DNA of 38,164 nt, from contig MWCF01000068.1 of assembly GCA_002069855.1 (NCBI GenBank), positions 1-38,164 on the forward strand, in the 5' to 3' direction. Made by a program: the position numbers and the translations under genes. The stretch comes from Elusimicrobia bacterium ADurb.Bin231. Lineage in GTDB: Bacteria; Elusimicrobiota; UBA8919; MWCF01. This document shows positions 7,082 through 13,872 of this stretch, in pieces. Position 1 is the first letter of the stretch. Every line of letters starts with the position of its first letter. The notes under the pieces were generated by a model, which saw only the letters and a program-made list of their open reading frames with translations, searched no databases and was not told where the DNA came from.

Positions 7082-7926
7082 TGAAACTTGATTGTATTGA
7101 TTGGAATGAAATGTGGAAAGAGGAATCCTGCGCAAGCCATTGGCAAGATGCCTCTAAAAAGGGACTCTGGGATAAACGCGCTTACAAATTCAATAAAAAG
7201 GTGGGTAAATTTATCACCGGAGGGAACCGTGATAAAGGTGATTATATATCCAATGTTCTTGCCAAGATTGAAATAAAACCCGGATGGACGGTGCTGGATA
7301 TAGGCAGCGGTCCAGGCAGCCTGGCAATTCCTTTGGCGCAAAAAGGCGCTAAAGTTACAGCCATGGATATTTCATTGGAAATGCTGAAATACTTAAAAAT
7401 AAATGCCGCGGCCGCAGGCGCAGACAATATCACAACTGTTAATTCCTCGTGGGAAACTGCTATGGCCGATAAACTGGTTGTGATTCACGATGTGGTTGTG
7501 GCTTCAAGATCATTGACTCCCGTGGATATAAGACAGACGATGTCTGATCTGGATTCAATCGCCAGATATGCCGTTTATATCACTTTTCCTATTATACATT
7601 TACCTTTTGATTGGGAAGCGTACAAAGCCATAGGCAGGAAGGGCAAAAAGAATCGGAGTCCGTACATATATGTTTATAATACTCTTTATCAAATGGGAAT
7701 TGCCGCGAATGTGGAAATAATATATTCAGTTGTTAGAACCAATTATGAAAGCATAGAGGATGCTATAGAAAATTTACAGTGGCGTACTGAACCGTTTACC
7801 CCGGAAGAAAGAGCAAAGCTCGTGAAATTTTTGGAAAAGAAGTTTGCCGCACGTCCGCCGGATCAGTCGTTTATTCATGAAGGGAGATCCGTTTGGGCGC
7901 TCATTTCGTGGAAAAAGGAAAGTTAG
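7081..7926 (+). CDS. Class I SAM-dependent methyltransferase
   Basis: A 281-residue Rossmann-fold methyltransferase. Motif I VLDIGSGPGS (71-80) binds SAM, and the acidic end of strand 2 is VTAMDIS (92-98). The N-terminal extension rich in Trp and Lys (WNEMWKEE, WQDASKKGLW) is characteristic of a subgroup found next to transporter genes in anaerobes, as I recall. There is no radical-SAM or O-methyltransferase catalytic motif that would identify a substrate. The ATG overlaps the preceding stop by one base, so it is the last gene of the coupled operon. Together with the TsaA-like protein this gives two SAM-binding enzymes in one uptake operon, which hints that the ligand is made or modified by methyl or aminocarboxypropyl transfer, as metallophores are. 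That is inference. Confidence 0.85.
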   Translation: MKLDCIDWNEMWKEESCASHWQDASKKGLWDKRAYKFNKKVGKFITGGNRDKGDYISNVLAKIEIKPGWTVLDIGSGPGSLAIPLAQKGAKVTAMDISLEMLKYLKINAAAAGADNITTVNSSWETAMADKLVVIHDVVVASRSLTPVDIRQTMSDLDSIARYAVYITFPIIHLPFDWEAYKAIGRKGKKNRSPYIYVYNTLYQMGIAANVEIIYSVVRTNYESIEDAIENLQWRTEPFTPEERAKLVKFLEKKFAARPPDQSFIHEGRSVWALISWKKES

Positions 7927-7984
7927 TTTTTGTTTCCGGTTTTGTTCAGGCAGCTAATTTAAGATTACATCCTGTGAAATTCAA

Positions 7985-8465
7985 ATGCGTGCAAGAAAAA
8001 ATATAATATCTGAACAAACAGTCATACTGAGTATCAGGTTACCGTTTGTATCCTTCAAATTTTTACTCGGAATGGTTTCTTTAAAGATACTTCCGTTCCC
8101 CTTTAGCGTTTTAATAGGCATTTCACTGCTTTTAATCGGTTTTTTCGATATTAGCATAAATATGTTGAATCTATTTATGCTGTTTTTCCTAAAAAAAGCG
8201 TTTTACCGATGTATGCTTGTTGACCATAATTTTCGATAAGTTAAGATATTATGCCGGTAGCTCCAGAGAATGGAAGGAATTCGGAACGGCACTTGATGTA
8301 ATGTTATCGTTTCTTATAGTGGCTGTTATAGTCAGTGGCGGATTGACCCGTTACTTCTCCGCTTTCGGGATGTTGCTATGGAATACGAGCGTTGTTATCA
8401 ATGTCCTTGGTTCCGGATTATCACGTATGATGCATGCTCTGGAACATAGTTTTTTTAAGGCATAG
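7985..8465 (+). pseudogene. Small membrane-protein gene split by a frame change
   Basis: Two adjacent short reading frames look like halves of one protein. The first (7985-8239, 84 codons) has two hydrophobic helices and ends LVDHNFR-stop. The second, in the +1 frame (8217-8465, opening only with TTG), continues with DKLRYYAGSSREWKEFGTALD and two more helices. Joining them near 8236 gives a continuous membrane protein of about 155 residues. Neither half has a good ribosome binding site, and the second has no ATG start. I do not recognise the family. Alternatives are a programmed +1 shift at TTT CGA, a sequencing error, or two unrelated small proteins. It lies between the uptake operon and the xanthine dehydrogenase genes. 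Confidence 0.45.
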
Positions 8466-8606
8466 GTCAAACTTATTAGAAATATTTCCAGTCCTGAAAA
8501 AGTTGGCAATTCTATAGATAATGCTTATCGTAATTTGTCTATTCCGGCTCTTTTGCTGTTATAATATTCTTAATCGCTTGCATTTTCGTATAGTAATCTC
8601 AATCAC

Positions 8607-8640
8607 GGATAAAAGATATTTTAACTTGATTTTTTTATCC
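8607..8640. promoter_or_regulatory. Inverted repeat over the xdhA -35 region, possible operator
   Basis: GGATAAAA (8607-8614) and TTTTATCC (8633-8640) form a perfect 8-bp inverted repeat with an 18-base spacer. It covers the predicted -35 hexamer of the xdhA promoter, as expected for a repressor site. It has no T-run suited to termination of the upstream gene. Pairing seen; role inferred. Confidence 0.4.
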
Positions 8641-8654
8641 AAGTTTTATAAAAT
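8626..8654 (+). promoter_or_regulatory. Putative sigma70-type promoter for xdhAB
   Basis: TTGATT (8626-8631) and TAAAAT (8649-8654) are separated by 17 bases, predicting a start near 8661. The rest of the 277-base gap 8466-8742 is AT-rich and shows no gene or recognisable riboswitch. Confidence 0.5.
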
Positions 8655-8742
8655 AAAAATTATTAGGCATTTTTAATATAATAAAAAATGTTTGATATGA
8701 GAAAATCAAGTCAAAAGCCATTTTAGCAGAAGGGAGGCGGCA

Positions 8743-10158
8743 GTGTTGAGCTTTATAATAAATAATAAAGAGATATGTACCGATTTGCCTTCAGGGATGG
8801 TGTTGCTCGATTTTATAAGAGAAGAGCAGCATTTAACCGGGACAAAGGAGGCATGTCGCGAGGGAGAGTGCGGGGCATGTACAGTGCTGGTCGGTACTAT
8901 GTGTCCGGACGGTATAAGTTATAAAGCATGCGCCTCTTGCATTCTTCCTATCGGAGATGTCAAGGGATGCCACATAGTGACTGTGGAGGGGTTAAGCGGT
9001 GATACTCTTAATACAGTTCAACGCCTTATAGTTGAAAATAATGCGTCCCAGTGCGGATTTTGCACTCCCGGAATAGTTTTATCATTAACAGGTTTTTGTC
9101 TTACAAGTGAAACATTTGCTTATGAAGACGCTATTGATGCTCTTGACGGCAATATATGTCGTTGTACGGGTTATGTTTCTATTCGTTCCGCAGCGCGTTG
9201 CCTGTGTGAAGAATTGCGGCACATATGCGATAATAAAAACGGCCGCATTCCCGCTCTTATTGAAGCCGGAGTTCTCCCGCGGTATTTTCTTGATATTCCT
9301 GCCAGGTTAAAGGCTCTTGCTTCTTGCTCCGTTTCTGCTGACACATCTTCTAAATGTTCCAATAGTAATACCGTTCCAGTAGCCGGCGGCACTGATTTGT
9401 TTGTTCAAAAGCCTGAAGAATTGCGGGCAGCCCATATCGCTTTTTTATCCCGCCGTTCCGATTTGAATTATATTCGTGCTGGCGATGCTTCGCTTTTTAT
9501 CGGCAGTGCTGTAACTATAGAAGAATTTAGAAATTCTCCAGAGGTTCTTCGCTATTTTCCATCAATGAAAAGCGATCTTTTACGTCATTCCTCGCATATC
9601 CTCAGGAATAAAGCTACCCTTGCAGGAAATATAATAAACGCATCGCCTGTGGGAGATATGTCAATTATTCTTCTGGCTCTCGGCGCAAGGCTTGTAATAG
9701 AAGGCAAAGACGGCAAAACGCGTAATACTCCGCTTGAAGAATTCTTCCTTGGATATAAAAAAATGGCATATTCATGCGGAGAATTGGTGCGCGAGATTGT
9801 AATTCCATTACCGAGTAACACTCTGTTTAATTTTGAAAAAGTTTCCAATCGCGAAACTCTTGATATAGCTGCCGTTAATACTGCGATGCACATAAATATT
9901 TCGGCGGATGACAAAATAGTTGATCTGCGTATTTCCGCCGGAGGTGTAGCGCCTATTCCTCTGCTTGTGCGCGGCTTGGAAAAATTTTACGGATTAAAAA
10001 CTGTTCCGGATACTTGTTTGGCAATTGCGGATACGGTTATGAATTCCGTTACTCCGATCGACGATATTCGCGGTTCCGCAGAATATAAAAAATTGCTTTT
10101 GAAACAACTGATTCTTGCGCATTTTGATACTTTTGGAATAAGGCAGGTGACTAAATGA
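8743..10158 (+). CDS. xdhA: Xanthine dehydrogenase, [2Fe-2S] and FAD subunit
   Basis: This 471-residue protein carries the electron-transfer half of a molybdenum hydroxylase, laid out like Rhodobacter XdhA. The plant-type ferredoxin domain has Cys38, Cys43, Cys46 and Cys63 or Cys66. The all-helical second Fe-S domain has CGFC (104-107) and CRC (139-141). From about residue 200 comes the FAD domain, with VPVAGGTDLFV and ILRNKATLAGNI plus ASPVGDM. Electrons pass from the Mo site through the clusters to FAD and NAD+. The start is GTG, chosen because GGGAGG lies 4 bases upstream and the sequence begins directly with the ferredoxin strand; TTG 8746 is an alternative. It overlaps xdhB by 4 bases, so the two subunits are translationally coupled. 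Its promoter lies in the preceding gap. Confidence 0.95.
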   Translation: MLSFIINNKEICTDLPSGMVLLDFIREEQHLTGTKEACREGECGACTVLVGTMCPDGISYKACASCILPIGDVKGCHIVTVEGLSGDTLNTVQRLIVENNASQCGFCTPGIVLSLTGFCLTSETFAYEDAIDALDGNICRCTGYVSIRSAARCLCEELRHICDNKNGRIPALIEAGVLPRYFLDIPARLKALASCSVSADTSSKCSNSNTVPVAGGTDLFVQKPEELRAAHIAFLSRRSDLNYIRAGDASLFIGSAVTIEEFRNSPEVLRYFPSMKSDLLRHSSHILRNKATLAGNIINASPVGDMSIILLALGARLVIEGKDGKTRNTPLEEFFLGYKKMAYSCGELVREIVIPLPSNTLFNFEKVSNRETLDIAAVNTAMHINISADDKIVDLRISAGGVAPIPLLVRGLEKFYGLKTVPDTCLAIADTVMNSVTPIDDIRGSAEYKKLLLKQLILAHFDTFGIRQVTK

Positions 10159-12398
10159 AAAACAATGATATGAACATGCATGTTCGCGGGGCCTCTATAT
10201 TTGTTGATGATATAGTTACGCCCGAGGGCTGTCTTCATGCTGCCTTATACACATCTCGGGTAGCCAGGGGTATTATACATTCGCTCGATATTAGCAAAGC
10301 AGCAGCCGCGCCGGGCGTGGTTGCGGTGTACACTCATCGCGACATTCCGGGTCTCAATCAAGTGGGACATGTGTCAAAAGATCAGCCATTGCTTGCTGTA
10401 GATAAGGTTGAATATATTGGTCAGCCGATTGCTTTAATAGTGGCACAGACGCGCCGTCAGGCATTACTTGCGGCTAAATTAGTTACTGCAGACATTGAAC
10501 AACTTGAAGCGGTATTTGATCCTCGTGTTGCTTTTGAACGCGGAATGATACATGGACAAAAGAGCATACTTGTCAAAGGAGATACCTCTGCTGCGTTTGC
10601 AAAATGTAAATATATCGTGCAAGGTACACAATCAACCGGTCCACAGGAACATTTTTATTTTGAGACGCAACGAGCATTAGCGATACCCGAAGAGCATGGT
10701 ACCATCAAAGTCTGTGCAAGTTCGCAATCACCAGGCGCTTTTCATCGGCATATAGCGGAAGTGCTTGGAATCCCGCAATCCAAGGTTGAATTTGATATCC
10801 GTCGACTCGGCGGCGCATTCGGAGGCAAGGAATCTACAGCCGTCTGGGTTGTTGCGCCGGCATTGGCTGCTTTTATACTGAAAAAACCCGTAAAATTGGT
10901 GTTGACTCGCAATGAGGATATATTTACTACCGGCAAAAGGCATGCTTATGAATATGATTATAAAATAGGTCTTGATGCGGAAGGAAATATTCTTGCCTAT
11001 GAGGTAATTTTATATCAGCATGCAGGAGCGTGCGCTGATATTTCTATTGCTGTGCTCACACGTTCTTTGTTGCATGCTTCTGGTTCATATCGTGTTCCTA
11101 ACATTAGTGTTACAGCAGTCAGTTGCCGTACAAATATTCCACCAAATAATGCTTTTCGCGGGTTCGGTGTGCCGCAGGGCACTTTCGGGATAGAATACGC
11201 TATTACCAAAGCCGCGGAAATTATGGGCGTGGATGTAACTCTTCTTAAACATAAAAATCTGCTGCGTGACGGAGATACTTTGCCTTATGGAATGAAACTG
11301 GAAAAGGTTAATGCCATTAAATGCTGGGAAACTCTTGATAAACAGGTCAATATTGCGCAGCGATACGCGGAAGTGGAAAAATATAATATGACGCATACTG
11401 ATACTAAACGCGGAATTGCCGTAATACCGGTTTGTTTCGGCATTTCTTTTGCGCAAACAGCGCTTAATCAGGCAAGTTCATTGGTAAATATATATGTGGA
11501 TGGCAGTGTCGCCGTAAGTACCGGCGCTGTTGAGATGGGGCAGGGCGTGAACACTAAGATTCAAATTATTGCGGCTAATACATTAGGCATCAGTACGGAG
11601 AAAGTTAGATTGGGAACCACTAACACATTACGCATTCCGAATGCTTCTCCCACATCCGCCAGCACAGGCGCCGACCTTAACGGTATGGCTACGAAATTCG
11701 CCTGTGAAGAATTATACACGCGTCTTAAAAAATTTGCCGCCAAACATCTTAATCATAATAATCCGGATGAAATTACATTGCGTGATAATGCCGTATATAT
11801 TAATAATAAGAAAACGGAACTTGATTGGGAAAAATTGGTTGCAGCAGCGCAATGGGCAAGAATAGATCTATCTTGCCATGCGTTTTACGCCACGCCCAAT
11901 TTACATCTTGATCCAAAGACATTTATTGGCCGGCCGTTTGCTTATTATAGTTACGGCACATCTCTTACTTCAGTAATACTTGATGTCCGTCGCGGAACAT
12001 ATGTTTTTGACGGGATAGATGTAGTCCACGATGTCGGGCAAACTCTTAGTGAAGCCATTGACCGCGGGCAGGTAGAAGGCGCAGTTATACAGGGTATGGG
12101 GTGGTCAACCATAGAACAGATTCGTTATTCTTCAGACGGCAGGGTTCTTACAGGGGTGAATGCTTATAAAATTCCGGATATTAAGTTCTGTCCGTCGCAT
12201 TTCAAAGTTACGCTTTTGCCTAATTCAGACAATCCGTATGCTGTGTGTAATTCCAAAGCAGTGGGAGAACCGCCGTTTATTCATGGGTTGGGCGCATATT
12301 TTGCCATATTGCATGCGTTGCGCGCGGTGCGCAAAGACAAAGAATTGCCTTCATTACCTTTAACTCCCGAAAAGGTATTTATGTACATACACAGTTAA
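10155..12398 (+). CDS. xdhB: Xanthine dehydrogenase, molybdenum-binding subunit
   Basis: A 747-residue catalytic subunit that hydroxylates purines (hypoxanthine to xanthine to urate in known enzymes) at a Mo-pterin site. The diagnostic residues of true xanthine dehydrogenases are all present. QEHFYFE (164-170) supplies the substrate-binding Glu165, FRGFGVPQG (334-342) supplies Arg335, and VGEPP (703-707) supplies the catalytic base Glu705. Cofactor loops GGAFGGKE (219-226), MGQG (461-464) and SASTGADLNG (501-510) are intact. Length fits Rhodobacter XdhB (about 777). By comparison, the second large subunit in this window lacks the purine-binding Glu. It ends 20 bases from the convergent xdhC. 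Confidence 0.95.
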   Translation: MKNNDMNMHVRGASIFVDDIVTPEGCLHAALYTSRVARGIIHSLDISKAAAAPGVVAVYTHRDIPGLNQVGHVSKDQPLLAVDKVEYIGQPIALIVAQTRRQALLAAKLVTADIEQLEAVFDPRVAFERGMIHGQKSILVKGDTSAAFAKCKYIVQGTQSTGPQEHFYFETQRALAIPEEHGTIKVCASSQSPGAFHRHIAEVLGIPQSKVEFDIRRLGGAFGGKESTAVWVVAPALAAFILKKPVKLVLTRNEDIFTTGKRHAYEYDYKIGLDAEGNILAYEVILYQHAGACADISIAVLTRSLLHASGSYRVPNISVTAVSCRTNIPPNNAFRGFGVPQGTFGIEYAITKAAEIMGVDVTLLKHKNLLRDGDTLPYGMKLEKVNAIKCWETLDKQVNIAQRYAEVEKYNMTHTDTKRGIAVIPVCFGISFAQTALNQASSLVNIYVDGSVAVSTGAVEMGQGVNTKIQIIAANTLGISTEKVRLGTTNTLRIPNASPTSASTGADLNGMATKFACEELYTRLKKFAAKHLNHNNPDEITLRDNAVYINNKKTELDWEKLVAAAQWARIDLSCHAFYATPNLHLDPKTFIGRPFAYYSYGTSLTSVILDVRRGTYVFDGIDVVHDVGQTLSEAIDRGQVEGAVIQGMGWSTIEQIRYSSDGRVLTGVNAYKIPDIKFCPSHFKVTLLPNSDNPYAVCNSKAVGEPPFIHGLGAYFAILHALRAVRKDKELPSLPLTPEKVFMYIHS

Positions 12399-12407
12399 AA
12401 AGTATTA

Positions 12408-12422
12408 TTGAAATAGATTCAA
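12408..12422. terminator. Weak bidirectional hairpin between xdhB and xdhC
   Basis: TTGAA-ATAGA-TTCAA lies in the short gap where the two convergent genes end, and it reaches into the xdhC stop. The 5-bp stem is weak and lacks clear T-runs, so it can be at most a minor terminator. Confidence 0.2.
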
Positions 12423-13234
12423 CAGGAAATTCTTAGTGATTTTCCGCTGGCATTGTTTTTTACTTTTAACATCTCAGCAATAATGCTTATTGATATTTCA
12501 GCGGGTGTGTTAAAACATCCTATATCCAGTCCTATAGGAGAATAAACCTTATCTGAAAGTTCCAATTTGTCTTTTTTGAGCATTTTAAAAAGTTCGCCGA
12601 CCTTGGTCGCACTGCCTATCATTCCTATATAATAAGCAGGTGTAGTGATAGATGCCCGCAGACAGACATAGTCATATTTGTGTCCGTATGTGACTATTAC
12701 TATTGCGGTTTTTGAGGTTATATTCAATTCTTTTATTGTCTTTTCGAAATCCCCGCAGATTATTTTTGCCGCTCTCGGGAATCTTTTTTCATTGGCGAAT
12801 TCCGGTCTATTGTCTATAACGACATAGCGTATTTCGAGCATATCGGCTATCTTTGCCAGATTTTCGCATATATGCCCGCCTCCGCATACAACCAGTTCAT
12901 AATCTTGACAATATAATTCCATCATAACTTCAGTTTTTCCGCCGCACATCATTCCGAGAGGTATATCCTTTTTTGTTTTTTGGTGCGATGTGAGGTCGTA
13001 AGAGTTTTTTTTAATTTTTTCAGTGCCGTCAGCCATCATTTTTATAGCGTCTTTAATGACTGTTCGTTCAATATCTCCACCGCCAATGGTTCCGAATATT
13101 TGTCCTGTCGGCAGAACCGCCATTCTTGCGCCTATGTCGCGCGGGGTTGACAAATCGGAGTTTATGACTGTGGCAAGCACGAAACTTTTTCCGGTTTTTT
13201 GAAGTTCAACTATTTTTTCGAAGATGTTTTCCAT
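12419..13234 (-). CDS. xdhC: XdhC/CoxI-family molybdenum hydroxylase maturation factor
   Basis: A 271-residue XdhC-family protein. Family members bind the molybdenum cofactor, promote its sulfuration and insert it into xanthine dehydrogenase-type enzymes. The N-terminal XdhC_CoxI domain contains GTIGGGDIE (48-56) and the MMCGGKTEV segment. The C-terminal Rossmann domain begins LVVCGGGHICENLAKIA and ends in the conserved YIGMIGS and GLDIG motifs. I start it at 13234 because AAAGGAG lies about 7 bases upstream and the protein then opens with the XdhC helix; the longer frame from 13285 adds 17 unrelated residues that overlap the upstream gene further. It overlaps the end of the MocA-like gene by 29 bases, so the two are coupled. 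It may serve both molybdenum hydroxylases in the window. Confidence 0.93.
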   Translation of the reverse strand: MENIFEKIVELQKTGKSFVLATVINSDLSTPRDIGARMAVLPTGQIFGTIGGGDIERTVIKDAIKMMADGTEKIKKNSYDLTSHQKTKKDIPLGMMCGGKTEVMMELYCQDYELVVCGGGHICENLAKIADMLEIRYVVIDNRPEFANEKRFPRAAKIICGDFEKTIKELNITSKTAIVIVTYGHKYDYVCLRASITTPAYYIGMIGSATKVGELFKMLKKDKLELSDKVYSPIGLDIGCFNTPAEISISIIAEMLKVKNNASGKSLRISC

Positions 13235-13862
13235 AAAATGTCTCCTTTGAGTTTGAATATTCCCGTATGTCTTTTGGATAATCAAAATCCATCACTATAG
13301 AAGGATCGTTAACAGATATAAATTTTACTTTTTTTGGATATTTAACAAAGAATGCCCTTGCTCCGCCTTCTATCTTTTCAGTAACTATCTTCTTAAATAT
13401 TTCTTTTGGAAATATCGCGGGATGTCCCTTTCTGCGCCTGTAACTTGGAACATACATTTTGTTTTTATGCTTTTGCCAGGATTTTATTAAGGTTTTATAG
13501 GTCGACAGTTTTGTAAGAGGATGATCCACAGGAGTAAAAATTATAGCGCGGCATTCCTCTGGCAGCACTGAAATGGCTGTTTTTAACGATATAATCTGTT
13601 CGGCGTTGAAATTACGGTTTATAACAACGGTTATCTTATCCGCCAGCCCTTTTTTAACGAGAAAATTATTGACAATTTTGTTTTTATATCCAAGCACTAC
13701 AACGATATTATGTATGCCAGCATTTTCAAAATCGTCTATTATTTTTTCTATAAAAGTTGTTGAGCCGTTCAATTTAAGCAGTGCCTTTATCCTGCCCTGC
13801 ATCCGTCTTCCATTGCCTGCAGCCAAAATAATTCCAAAAATAGATGATGTGGTGGAAACCAT
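13206..13862 (-). CDS. MocA/MobA-like molybdopterin nucleotidyltransferase
   Basis: A 218-residue NTP-transferase. The nucleotide-binding loop is LAAGNGRRMQGRIKALL (13-29), with the distal Lys26 of the family. The metal/substrate motif is FTPVDHPL and the later GHPAIFP segment is typical of MocA, which attaches CMP to molybdopterin for xanthine dehydrogenase-family enzymes (MobA attaches GMP). Position next to xdhC and two molybdenum hydroxylases supports MocA over MobA. Ten bases separate it from the upstream dehydrogenase, and its 3' end overlaps xdhC. No gene for earlier steps of molybdopterin synthesis is in the window. GMP or CMP specificity cannot be decided by eye. Confidence 0.85.
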   Translation of the reverse strand: MVSTTSSIFGIILAAGNGRRMQGRIKALLKLNGSTTFIEKIIDDFENAGIHNIVVVLGYKNKIVNNFLVKKGLADKITVVINRNFNAEQIISLKTAISVLPEECRAIIFTPVDHPLTKLSTYKTLIKSWQKHKNKMYVPSYRRRKGHPAIFPKEIFKKIVTEKIEGGARAFFVKYPKKVKFISVNDPSIVMDFDYPKDIREYSNSKETFYGKHLRKNS

Positions 13863-13872
13863 AAACTGGCAA

